A DNA stretch of 11,635 nt from Holosporales bacterium. GTDB taxonomy: Bacteria > Pseudomonadota > Alphaproteobacteria > BNTO01. Of the stretch, positions 1 to 6,276 are shown one piece after another. The notes beneath the pieces were generated by a model. The model had not been told where the DNA came from and made no database searches. It saw nothing but the letters and a program-made list of their open reading frames with translations. The stretch lies in contig JAISRQ010000037.1 in NCBI GenBank assembly GCA_031273545.1, positions 1 through 11,635 on the forward strand, in the 5' to 3' direction. The position numbers were made by a program, and so were the translations under genes. Numbering within the stretch: position 1 is the first letter of the stretch; the number at the start of each line of letters is the position of its first letter.

Positions 1-559
1 GATTCTTTAAGTACTCTACCCACAAAGTCAATGGGCAGTCCTTACTAAATCCATGCATTTTTCCCATTTCTATAAAATGGAGTTCAAGTAAATCTGATTT
101 ATATCTCGTTCCATTCCGATCATTTGTGATGTGATACGTATTCCAATACTCATCTTTGTCTTTAAAAAGATTAAACTCTAGAATATTGATACATATTGTT
201 TGTCGTAATTTTCCAAAACTATCGTTTTTGTTCAACCGCCGAGAGAATAGCCTCGCCCAATAAAACAGCGAACGTTCGAACATATTTCCCTTGTCAGCCT
301 TTTGGATTTCTATATCACAAAGGCGTCCGTCCTCCGTCTTCGCACATACATCCAAGCGAACACCCCGTCCGTCAAAAACATCAGGCACAACTTCCGTGTT
401 TTCAATGTGGACTTCTGTTACCGGGTTATTTTTAGAATCCAAAACGCTATTCAGCAGATGAATTAGCAAATGTTCACAGCGTTTGTCGCTAAAGATTAAT
501 TTAAATAACAAGTCATCTGTTGGCGAAAAGTCTACATTTGATTCAATTCCTTTTTCCAT
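1..559 (-). CDS. Rpn / PD-(D/E)XK nuclease-family putative transposase, 3' end beyond window
   Basis: Reading the minus strand from ATG at 559 gives 186 uninterrupted codons to the left edge. The protein opens MEKGIESNVDFSPTDDLLFK and matches the general layout of the Rpn (recombination-promoting nuclease)/PDDEXK_2 family: an N-terminal TDDLLFKLIF segment, a candidate active site with Asp70 in VRLDV and Glu84-x-Gln86 in CDIEIQ, then the characteristic helix FERSLFYWARLFS at residues 94-106. Characterised family members are DNA endonucleases that promote RecA-independent recombination; they are often multicopy and decaying in host-associated bacteria. An in-frame TGA lies two codons upstream of the ATG, so this start is well fixed, although no good Shine-Dalgarno is visible. 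The gene is divergent from obg. Nothing is broken in the visible part; intactness of the C-terminus cannot be judged. Confidence 0.85.
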   Translation of the reverse strand, partial: MEKGIESNVDFSPTDDLLFKLIFSDKRCEHLLIHLLNSVLDSKNNPVTEVHIENTEVVPDVFDGRGVRLDVCAKTEDGRLCDIEIQKADKGNMFERSLFYWARLFSRRLNKNDSFGKLRQTICINILEFNLFKDKDEYWNTYHITNDRNGTRYKSDLLELHFIEMGKMHGFSKDCPLTLWVEYLKN

Positions 560-598
560 TGTTCAAATCGCTTACACCAACCACACCGCATACTTGCA

Positions 599-604
599 AT
601 TATA
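599..604 (-). promoter_or_regulatory. Candidate -10 box for the Rpn-family gene
   Basis: The minus strand reads a perfect TATAAT about 40 bases upstream of the Rpn-family start codon. No convincing -35 hexamer lies 16-18 bases further upstream, so this is a weak call resting on position and one consensus hexamer. Confidence 0.3.
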
Positions 605-758
605 TGGTAAAAACGCTGAGAAATGCATTAATTTCGTAAAAAATGGGGCCATTTCACGAATAAAAGCAGACGATTTAAATATTCAAACTCCACGAAATCG
701 TGCTGCCGTCGCGAATAGCTTGAATTTGCTGCTCTTTTCTTCATGCGCCAGCCCTGGA

Positions 759-772
759 TAAGCACGTGCTTA
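759..772. promoter_or_regulatory. 14-bp perfect palindrome between the nuclease gene and obg
   Basis: TAAGCACGTGCTTA is identical to its own reverse complement. It lies about 70 bases before the obg start and 200 bases before the nuclease start, inside the divergent gap. The size and symmetry fit a dimeric regulator's operator, but no regulator is known and the assignment is inference. The rest of the 560-840 gap shows no convincing coding sequence. Confidence 0.3.
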
Positions 773-840
773 AGATTGCAACTCTCATATTTAAGTGCTA
801 CAGAGATATAGTCACTTACTTATTTTAGTCGTTGTTTCAC

Positions 841-1836
841 ATGAAATTCTTAGACGAAGCCAAAATATTTATAAAGTCCGGCGACGGTGGAAACGGATGC
901 CTAAGCTTTCGGAGAGAAAAATTCATAGAATACGGTGGTCCAAATGGCGGAGACGGCGGACGTGGCGGCGATATATTGGTCGAGGCTGTGGACAACCTTA
1001 ACACGCTGATTGATTACCGTTACCAACAGCATTTTAAGGCAGAGCGAGGGCACGGAGGCGAAGGATATAACCGCACAGGAGCCGGCGGCGCGTCAATAAC
1101 GTTAAAAGTGCCAGTTGGAACACAAATATTTGAAGACGACGACGAAACGTTGATTGTGGATATGGATTCTCCTGGGGCGAAGTTTTGCTTGCTGCGCGGA
1201 GGGGATGGCGGCTTCGGGAACGAACATTACAAGACGTCCGTGAATCAGGCTCCACGGCGCGCTGACCCAGGCTGGCCAGGAGAAGAGAAGTGGATTCGTT
1301 TGAAGCTGAAGCTAATCGCGGATGTGGGGATTGTTGGGCTGCCAAACGCAGGGAAGTCCACATTTTTGCAAGCAGTGAGCCGCACAAAGCCAAAGATTGC
1401 GAATTACCCATTTACTACGCTACACCCCCAACTTGGGGTGGTTTATTGCTTTGACAAGGAATTCGTTATTGCGGATTTACCAGGATTAATTAGCGAAGCA
1501 AGCCTAGGACGTGGGCTTGGGCATAAATTCTTGAAACATACTGAACGCTGTCGAGTATTGCTTCATATGATTGACGCCGCCCAAGACGACCCTCTCGGCG
1601 CATACCAAACAGTGCGCAACGAGCTTTACGAATATAACCCAGCACTTGCAGCCAAGCCTGAGGTCATTGCCTTAAACAAAAGGGAGCTTGTTTCGGATGA
1701 AATAGCTGCAGATCTTTCAAAAAAATTCAAAAAAATGAGAAAAAACAATTTTTTCTGGATATCTGCTGCAAGTCGGGATGGCGTACAGGCTGTAGTCGAA
1801 ACACTGCTAAAGATCTGCTACGACCAGGGTCAGTAA
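841..1836 (+). CDS. obg: GTPase Obg (ribosome assembly / stringent-response GTPase)
   Basis: 331 aa. Obg is a slow GTPase that binds the 50S subunit and takes part in late ribosome assembly and (p)ppGpp-linked growth control. The glycine-rich Obg fold occupies residues 1-158 (MKFLDEAKIFIKSGDGGNGC, then GGPNGGDGGRGG). The G domain follows: G1 GLPNAGKST 166-174, G2 ANYPFTT 187-193, G3 DLPG 212-215, G4 NKRE 279-282, G5 SAA 308-310. The G4 motif carries Glu where NKxD has Asp, which is unusual because that residue selects guanine. There is no C-terminal OCT extension, as is usual in proteobacteria. I chose ATG 841 over TTG 832 because family members begin MKFLDEAK. No strong ribosome-binding site is visible. 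The usual neighbours (rplU, rpmA, proB) are not adjacent here. Confidence 0.97.
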   Translation: MKFLDEAKIFIKSGDGGNGCLSFRREKFIEYGGPNGGDGGRGGDILVEAVDNLNTLIDYRYQQHFKAERGHGGEGYNRTGAGGASITLKVPVGTQIFEDDDETLIVDMDSPGAKFCLLRGGDGGFGNEHYKTSVNQAPRRADPGWPGEEKWIRLKLKLIADVGIVGLPNAGKSTFLQAVSRTKPKIANYPFTTLHPQLGVVYCFDKEFVIADLPGLISEASLGRGLGHKFLKHTERCRVLLHMIDAAQDDPLGAYQTVRNELYEYNPALAAKPEVIALNKRELVSDEIAADLSKKFKKMRKNNFFWISAASRDGVQAVVETLLKICYDQGQ

Positions 1837-2133
1837 AGGGGGTTAATGGTGTGCTATTATTCATTCTCATCAAAAGATTATGGACCTTTTCGGAGAGCGA
1901 ACTTTTACGATTCTTTGATTTCTCAGTCGCAATCTTTGGATGCCTCCGGAGGGAGCAGGTTCTTAAGTCAATTAAAAACCGAACATGTAAAAAAAAGGAG
2001 GTTGTCAAAGAGGTGTATTTTACGCTAAAAGTTATGCATACGCACAATCCTCAAGTGGGTGCCGAGTTTTTGGATTAACGGATATATTGATCCTTGTTTT
2101 TTTGTCGGCGTCTTTTGTTGGATTCTAGTATAT
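1837..2133 (+). other. Gap between obg and tRNA-Gly with a doubtful small ORF
   Basis: No recognisable gene. A GTG-initiated 75-codon frame runs 1851-2078, starting seven bases after an AAAGGGGG purine run that follows the obg stop; its product has no feature I recognise and its composition looks random. A second, near-consensus Shine-Dalgarno AAGGAGG sits at 1995-2001, 11 bases ahead of GTG 2013 in the same frame, which would give a 21-residue peptide. A 10-bp palindrome CCTCCGGAGG lies at 1943-1952. This could be a short genuine peptide gene or the remains of a lost one; neither is supported beyond the ribosome-binding-site-like sequences. Confidence 0.3.
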
Positions 2134-2207
2134 GCGGGTGTAGCTCAATGGTAGAGCAGAAGCTTCCCAAGCTTAAGACGGGAGTCCGATTCTCCTCACC
2201 CGCTCCA
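2134..2207 (+). tRNA. tRNA-Gly (anticodon CCC)
   Basis: A 74-base cloverleaf with encoded CCA. The acceptor stem GCGGGTG pairs with CACCCGC, the D arm is GCTC-AATGGTA-GAGC, and the anticodon loop TTCCCAA gives CCC, which reads GGG codons. The T arm is GGGAG-TCCGATT-CTCCT: its stem ends in a G-T wobble and its loop has C where almost all elongator tRNAs have the T that becomes pseudouridine 55. Discriminator base is T. The overall sequence is otherwise close to alphaproteobacterial tRNA-Gly(CCC). Confidence 0.95.
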
Positions 2208-2237
2208 ATTTTCCTAGTCTTTCCGTGTGAAAATTGG
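2205..2237 (+). terminator. Stem-loop overlapping the tRNA-Gly 3' end
   Basis: CCAATTTTC (2205-2213) and GAAAATTGG (2229-2237) form a perfect 9-bp inverted repeat around a 15-base loop. The left arm begins at the encoded CCA of the tRNA. There is no run of T after the right arm, so it does not look like a standard intrinsic terminator; it may instead mark or protect the 3' end of the tRNA precursor. Confidence 0.35.
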
Positions 2238-2507
2238 GGAGTTAGTGCGGTTTTATCCTTTATTATGTACATTCGTTTAGGCAAAATATCATTTATTACT
2301 TTTTATATATTTGCTTATTTTTGTGAATTATAATGTTTGTATAATACAGCATTCTATTACGTATATCCTAAAAATTAATATAAAGGCGCTTGCATAATAA
2401 TAATCAATAATCTGTTGAATTAAAAAAAATTGTGAAATTAACGATTCCTTATACTTTATTCTGAAATAATTGAAGTGTACAGTAGAGTTAGATAGTAAGT
2501 TCTAAGA
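2238..2507. other. AT-rich gap upstream of the repeat-protein gene
   Basis: About 270 bases, strongly AT-rich, with no credible ORF. Several TATAAT-like strings occur (for example near 2327 and 2340) and a TTGTGA lies near 2430, but in a sequence this AT-rich they are expected by chance and none pairs with a good -35 at proper spacing. The promoter of the downstream gene is presumably here but I cannot place it. Confidence 0.4.
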
Positions 2508-3920
2508 ATGAATAGCGCGAATAAAAAGTTAGTAAAGCAGAGCGAGTCAGTCATCTGGCTAAGCGCTTTGCTGTTATTCATTATCTCCGGGAGACATGCT
2601 TTTGCATACGACCCGTATATAGCGTATCAACTGGCTTTGGCACAACAACAACAAGCGTTAGCACAGCAGCAAATGTACCAACCTCCAATGCCCACTCCGC
2701 AGTACCAACAGGCGCCGCCCCCGCAATATCAGCAGGCGCCGCCACCGCAGTATCAACCTCAGTACCAGCCGCAGTATCAGCAGCCAGCGACGAAAGAGAA
2801 AGCTGCGCCTTCCTCAAAAAAATCAGAGGACTCAAAAACAGACTCGTTGTCCGATTTTGCTTCGAACCTTCTTGGGAATATCGTTAGTAAAGTGAAAGAC
2901 GGGATAACTAACAGTGGTGAACAGCCGGCACTAAACGCGTCAAATGGAGACCAAAGAGGCAATGGTGGGGCGCAGGCGCGTCCGAATGGCGGGTATGTCG
3001 AACGAAACAACCCGCCCCCGCAAGCGTATGCTCCGGCACCTCAGTATGCTCCGGCCCCACAGCAGAGTCCGTATGGACAGCTGGATCCTTCTGGGCAAGT
3101 CTATGGGCAGCTGCAACAGGACCCTTATGGCAATGTTTATGGGCAACCAGTCGTGCAACAAGATCCTTATGGAAACGCATATGGACAGGACCCTTACGGG
3201 AACCCTTATGTGCAGCAGGATCCCTATGGGCAGTTGCAGCAGGATCCCTATGGGCAGTTGCAACAGGACCCTTATGGTAACGTCTATGGGCAATCGTACG
3301 GGCAAGATCCTTATGGAAATCCGCAGCCGCTATATGCTCAACCTGGAGCATATCCGCCTCCTGCGCCTTTACCTACAAACGGAGGGCGTCCAGTTCGGCC
3401 TTATCGTCCAGAATTTGATTCTGTGGCTGTGGATGTTCCTAAGGAGAATGTTGCGAATGGTAAAAATGGGAAGAAGGATAAAAATAGCAAAAAAGACAAA
3501 AAAGCCGAAGAGGCGGTCGCTAAAGCTATGAAGGATGCGGCGCAAGCGGGAGCCTCCGCGCAACGACCCTACGCGGGCAACGGAACTGATGGAGAGAATT
3601 TGGCTTCCGGCTACAATGAGGCGGGTCAATACGCCTATCAGCCTGGTATGCAATTTTCTAATAATCCTGCACCTGTTGCTGCTAATGTAAGATCTTGTAA
3701 TCAGCAGGCGATGTGCCTTCCTTCGAGGAGTAAATATTTTATTGTGAGGCATGATCCTTCTTCTGGGGCTCCTGAGATGATAGACCTTCCACAAGGGGAT
3801 TACTTTTTGATGAGGTACCCATCTCAACCAGCGATGCAGATGCCACAGCGGTTCGAGGAATCTTACACCCCGCCGGCGTATGGGCCTGTTCAGGTTCCTG
3901 TGCCAATTCCGGGGCAGTAG
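2508..3920 (+). CDS. Secreted Pro/Gln/Tyr-rich repeat protein, function unknown
   Basis: 470 aa; I do not recognise a family. A signal peptide is clear: basic start (NKKLVK), hydrophobic core WLSALLLFIISG and a cleavage site after AFA at residue 33. The mature part is in blocks: Q-rich (ALAQQQQALAQQQ), then QYQQAPPP/QYQP repeats (about residues 64-92), a Ser/Lys/Asp spacer, a QDPYG repeat array (about residues 203-274), a Lys-rich stretch (about 312-348), and a more ordinary C-terminal region with two cysteines (SCNQQAMC) and PSRSKYFIVRHDPSSG, which may be a folded module. It ends PVPIPGQ. Such composition suggests an extended, disordered envelope or extracellular protein. The stop codon lies within the first unit of a degenerate 30-bp repeat array, so the end of the protein may be recently altered. 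Start ATG 2508 is chosen because it gives the complete signal peptide. Confidence 0.85.
   Translation: MNSANKKLVKQSESVIWLSALLLFIISGRHAFAYDPYIAYQLALAQQQQALAQQQMYQPPMPTPQYQQAPPPQYQQAPPPQYQPQYQPQYQQPATKEKAAPSSKKSEDSKTDSLSDFASNLLGNIVSKVKDGITNSGEQPALNASNGDQRGNGGAQARPNGGYVERNNPPPQAYAPAPQYAPAPQQSPYGQLDPSGQVYGQLQQDPYGNVYGQPVVQQDPYGNAYGQDPYGNPYVQQDPYGQLQQDPYGQLQQDPYGNVYGQSYGQDPYGNPQPLYAQPGAYPPPAPLPTNGGRPVRPYRPEFDSVAVDVPKENVANGKNGKKDKNSKKDKKAEEAVAKAMKDAAQAGASAQRPYAGNGTDGENLASGYNEAGQYAYQPGMQFSNNPAPVAANVRSCNQQAMCLPSRSKYFIVRHDPSSGAPEMIDLPQGDYFLMRYPSQPAMQMPQRFEESYTPPAYGPVQVPVPIPGQ
2697..2784 (+). repeat. In-gene QYQQAPPP / QYQP repeat
   Basis: Codons for QYQQAPPP occur twice in a row, followed by a third PQYQ and two QPQY steps. 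Synonymous codon differences between copies indicate the repeat is not freshly duplicated. Confidence 0.7.
3114..3330 (+). repeat. In-gene QDPYG tandem repeat array
   Basis: Seven units built on (Q)QDPYG, with variable tails NVYGQ, NAYG, NPYV, QL, QL, NVYGQ and NPQ. Two consecutive 24-base units, 3213-3236 and 3237-3260, are identical in DNA, pointing to a recent slippage or unequal-crossover duplication; the others differ at synonymous sites. Copy number is likely to vary between strains. Confidence 0.85.
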
Positions 3921-4162
3921 GCGCAAATTGAGCTAACCCTGGGGGGATTGGTGGGTATTCGACGGAAATCCTGGAATAAATGGTGTCTGATGAATCAACC
4001 TCGGGGGAAGTGGCATGTATTGAGCTAACCCCGGGGGGAATGCATCCTGTGCCAATCCCGGGGACAGTCGGCGCGGTATAAGCTGATCCCGGGATAGCTG
4101 TGTCTTTGGTGCCAATCTCGATAAAATGGTGCCTTTTTCGCAAATTTCGGGGGAAAATGCTG
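3894..4162. repeat. Degenerate tandem array of ~30-bp units (minisatellite)
   Basis: Nine successive segments of 28-31 bases can be aligned: 3894-3923, 3924-3953, 3954-3983, 3984-4013, 4014-4043, 4044-4071, 4072-4102, 4103-4131 and 4132-4162. Each has, around its centre, a GC-rich near-palindrome of the type CCCCGGGG (TTCCGGGG, ACCCTGGGG, CCTCGGGG, ACCCCGGGG, TCCCGGGG, TCCCGGGA, TTTCGGGG and so on). Units 2 and 5 share GAGCTAACCC and units 1, 6 and 8 share GTGCCAAT. The first unit contains the last codons and stop of the preceding gene; the array ends just before the stop of the HesB-like gene, so it fills the space between convergent genes. Confidence 0.75.
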
Positions 4163-4186
4163 ATTTTAGGGGCGAAAAGTGCCGAA

Positions 4187-4519
4187 TTATTGCTTGCGGC
4201 ACATTCCATTACAGGTCAAACAACTTCGGGTAGCGCACTCGTTCTGAAAAACAAAACCGCTACTTAGCCCAACTGTGACAAAATCCAAAACAATGTTGTT
4301 TAAAAACATTGACGAATTCACGTCTGCAATAAACGTAATGCCCCCAACATCAAAGACTTCATCCGTAGTACTTATGTCGTTAGTGAAGCTCATGTTATGA
4401 TTCACTCCAGTTTCATCTTGGTATACGAAAATCCGAACTCCGACTGGGGATGGTTGCTGTTCTTGCAGTAGTTCACCAATTTTATCAAGCGCCGTTGTTG
4501 TTACAGAAATGTTAACCAT
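4187..4519 (-). CDS. HesB/IscA-like (A-type Fe-S carrier family) protein, atypical cysteines
   Basis: 110 aa, the usual size for A-type carriers (IscA, SufA, ErpA), which bind Fe-S clusters or iron and deliver them to target proteins. Family-like landmarks are TALDKIGELL at the start, VGVRIFV, DEVFDVGGITFIADVNSS at about 53-70 and VGLSSGFVFQN at 83-93, equal to the GSGFxFxNP segment. The cysteines are unlike the family. The canonical first cysteine (in GGCSG) is absent; the corresponding loop reads YQDETGVNHN. The C-terminal CGC is replaced by four cysteines, at 95, 100, 103 and 107 (CATRSC-LTC-NGMC). It is convergent with the repeat-protein gene and divergent from tRNA-Arg; no isc or suf genes are adjacent. 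Start ATG 4519 gives the family's usual length. It could be an altered carrier with another metal site, or a degenerate paralogue. Confidence 0.8.
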   Translation of the reverse strand: MVNISVTTTALDKIGELLQEQQPSPVGVRIFVYQDETGVNHNMSFTNDISTTDEVFDVGGITFIADVNSSMFLNNIVLDFVTVGLSSGFVFQNECATRSCLTCNGMCRKQ

Positions 4520-4608
4520 GGCTATCCAAATTTATGTTTACGCTTTGTTAATTATTATCATAAATGGATAAAAACGACAGGCATCTCTGTTTTACCGCAT
4601 AAATGACG

Positions 4609-4637
4609 TTGCACAATCTTTCAAAATTTCATATGGT
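4609..4637 (+). promoter_or_regulatory. Candidate promoter of tRNA-Arg
   Basis: TTGCAC (4609-4614), a 17-base spacer, and TATGGT (4632-4637). Transcription would start at about 4644, some five bases before the mature tRNA. The hexamers are only fair matches (TTG core; 4 of 6 in the -10), but position and spacing are right. Confidence 0.4.
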
Positions 4638-4648
4638 TAATATGCGAA

Positions 4649-4725
4649 GCGCCCGTAGCCCAATTGGATAGAGCGTCAGACTACGGATCTGAAGATTAGG
4701 GGTTCGAGTCCTCTCGGGCGCACCA
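4649..4725 (+). tRNA. tRNA-Arg (anticodon ACG)
   Basis: A 77-base cloverleaf with encoded CCA. The acceptor stem GCGCCCG pairs with CGGGCGC; the anticodon stem is TCAGA/TCTGA; the loop CTACGGA gives ACG, which after deamination to ICG reads CGU, CGC and CGA codons. The T loop TTCGAGT is canonical. The D stem GCCC/GAGC has a C12-A23 mismatch where T12-A23 is the norm. Confidence 0.97.
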
Positions 4726-4729
4726 AACG

Positions 4730-4738
4730 TTTTTTTTT
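4730..4738 (+). terminator. T-run after tRNA-Arg
   Basis: Nine consecutive T residues begin four bases after the tRNA CCA. No separate hairpin precedes them; the tRNA's own 3' half is the nearest structure. It may stop tRNA transcription or only set the 3' boundary; part of the transcription may continue into the rho leader. Confidence 0.4.
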
Positions 4739-4746
4739 CTATCTCT

Positions 4747-4816
4747 CGTGCGTGGGAGAATTTCTAGCATGTCCGAGCATGCTCTCATGACATGTCCTAA
4801 ATGTTCTCTCCGCACG
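4747..4816 (+). promoter_or_regulatory. Structured 5' leader of rho with alternative hairpins
   Basis: An outer stem pairs CGTGCG (4747-4752) with CGCACG (4811-4816) and GGGAGAA (4754-4760) with TTCTCTC (4804-4810): 13 pairs, one G-T wobble and a bulged T4753. Inside it two mutually exclusive hairpins are possible: AGCATG (4766-4771) with CATGCT (4778-4783), or CATGTC (4768-4773) with GACATG (4789-4794). The element ends 22 bases before the rho start codon. In E. coli, rho is autoregulated by attenuation in its leader; a similar role here is inference. Confidence 0.5.
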
Positions 4817-4838
4817 CGTACCCAATCAAAAGGAAACT

Positions 4839-6107
4839 ATGAATTTAAAGGATTTGAAGGGAAAAAACCTTTCTGAATTAATAGCAATATCTCGCGAGTA
4901 TGATATTGAAAATGCAGCAACGTTACGACGTCAAGAGCTAACATTTGTTCTGTTAAAGAAAATAGCCGAAAAGGGAGAAACCATTTTTGGCGAAGGCGTG
5001 CTAGAAATGCTACCTGACGGTTTTGGCTTTTTGCGAGCCCCAGAGGCGAATTATCTTCCGGGCCCAGACGACATATACGTTTCGCCGCAATGTATAAAGA
5101 AATTTGGACTGCGGACCGGCGATACGGTGGAAGGCGAAGTGAGCGCGCCACGGGATAATGAGCGCTATTTTGCAATGTTGAAGGTGGCCAAAATTAATTT
5201 TGAAGCCCCAGATAAAACGTTCCATAGGGCGAACTTTGACAATCTTACGCCACTTTACCCGACAGAAAAGCTTCGCTTGGAGGTTGAACAGTCCCCCAAA
5301 GAGAAGAACAACAAGGATTTTACTGCTCGGATAATTGAGTTGGTATCCCCATTAGGCAAGGGGCAGCGCGCCTTGATTGTTGCTCCGCCTAGAACTGGGA
5401 AAACGGTGATGCTGCAGTGTTTGGCTCACTCGATCGCGGTGAATCACCCTGAGGCGTTGCTGATGGTGTTGCTAATTGGCGAACGCCCAGAAGAGGTAAC
5501 AGACATGGCGCGTTCTGTGAAGGGGGAGGTGATTAGCTCCACATTCGATGAGCCCGCGGTGAGACATGTACAGGTAATGGAGATGGTCCTCGAAAAGGCG
5601 AAACGGCTTGTTGAGCACGGGAACGACGTGGTTATTTTGCTGGACTCCATTACGAGGCTAGCTAGGGCGTACAACACGGTGATTCCGTCGTCGGGGAAGG
5701 TTCTGACGGGCGGAGTGGATGCGAACGCACTGCACAAGCCGAAACGCTTCTTTGGTGCAGCAAGAAATATCGAGAATGGAGGGTCGCTTACGATAATAGC
5801 TACTGCGCTCATTGATACAGGGTCGCGCATGGACGATGTGATCTTTGAAGAATTCAAGGGGACAGGTAATGCGGAAATTGTGCTGGATCGTAAGCTGTCT
5901 GATAAGCGTACGTTCCCTGCGATTGACATAAATAAATCTGGAACGCGTAAGGAGGAGTTGCTGGTATCCAAGGCTGATCTGTCGAAGATGTGGGTGCTGC
6001 GGCGGTTACTTAACCCTATGGGAACTACGGAATCTATGGAGTTTTTGTTGGATAAGATTCGGCTAACCAAGTCTAACGACGATTTCTTTCAAACTATGAA
6101 TATGTAG
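4839..6107 (+). CDS. rho: Transcription termination factor Rho
   Basis: 422 aa, close to the family's usual ~420. Rho is a hexameric RNA-dependent ATPase/translocase that ends transcription of untranslated RNA. In order: N-terminal helical bundle (1-45), the cold-shock-like primary RNA-binding domain with RNP1 DGFGFLRAPEANY (60-72), and the RecA-like motor domain with P-loop APPRTGKT (182-189), Walker B VVILLDS (264-270), the Q-loop LTGGVDANAL (289-298) and the R-loop EEFKGTGNAE (337-346). All key motifs are intact and there is no low-complexity insert. A good Shine-Dalgarno, AAAAGGA (4828-4834), lies four bases before the ATG. The gene stands alone downstream of tRNA-Arg and a strongly folded leader that may allow autoregulation, and is convergent with a serine hydrolase gene. 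Confidence 0.98.
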   Translation: MNLKDLKGKNLSELIAISREYDIENAATLRRQELTFVLLKKIAEKGETIFGEGVLEMLPDGFGFLRAPEANYLPGPDDIYVSPQCIKKFGLRTGDTVEGEVSAPRDNERYFAMLKVAKINFEAPDKTFHRANFDNLTPLYPTEKLRLEVEQSPKEKNNKDFTARIIELVSPLGKGQRALIVAPPRTGKTVMLQCLAHSIAVNHPEALLMVLLIGERPEEVTDMARSVKGEVISSTFDEPAVRHVQVMEMVLEKAKRLVEHGNDVVILLDSITRLARAYNTVIPSSGKVLTGGVDANALHKPKRFFGAARNIENGGSLTIIATALIDTGSRMDDVIFEEFKGTGNAEIVLDRKLSDKRTFPAIDINKSGTRKEELLVSKADLSKMWVLRRLLNPMGTTESMEFLLDKIRLTKSNDDFFQTMNM

Positions 6108-6276
6108 AGCCTGTTTGCATGTTATTTGATGTAAAAATCTTAGCAAAAGATAACAATGCGAACGGATTCTATAGCCACTCCCCAAAATATTACGGGCTTT
6201 GTAACACAGTAAACGCTTGCGATTATTTAGTGTTCGGTCCGTATTCGTTTTTGGTCTGTATAAGTTAAGTAAAAAA

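Noticed and set aside
483..761. 92-codon plus-strand frame upstream of obg
   Set aside because: Its first quarter is antisense to the conserved start of the Rpn-family gene and the rest has no recognisable feature or ribosome-binding site.
1943..1952. Palindrome CCTCCGGAGG downstream of obg as a terminator
   Set aside because: Only five bases per arm with no loop and no T-tract; too short for a terminator.
2094..2333. Frames crossing tRNA-Gly
   Set aside because: They read through a structured tRNA gene and have no independent support.
2908..3531. Long repeat-containing frames on both strands across the QDPYG array
   Set aside because: Shadows of a codon-periodic repeat; only the 2508-3920 frame has a signal peptide and sensible composition throughout.
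3894..4162. Possible CRISPR array because of ~30-bp periodicity
   Set aside because: The units follow each other without spacers, and they are degenerate rather than identical; no cas genes are nearby.
3739..4209. Minus-strand frames over the repeat array (3739-4209 and 3933-4202) with PPGLAQ-like 10-residue repeats
   Set aside because: The 30-bp period automatically gives 10-residue periodicity in every frame; the longer frame is antisense to the end of the secreted-protein gene and both overlap the end of the HesB-like gene, with no ribosome-binding site.
4649..4725. tRNA-Arg as a pseudogene because of the C12-A23 mismatch
   Set aside because: All other stems, the anticodon loop, the T loop and the encoded CCA are normal, so a functional tRNA is much more likely.
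5444..6070. 208-codon minus-strand frame inside rho
   Set aside because: Entirely antisense to conserved Rho motor-domain motifs.
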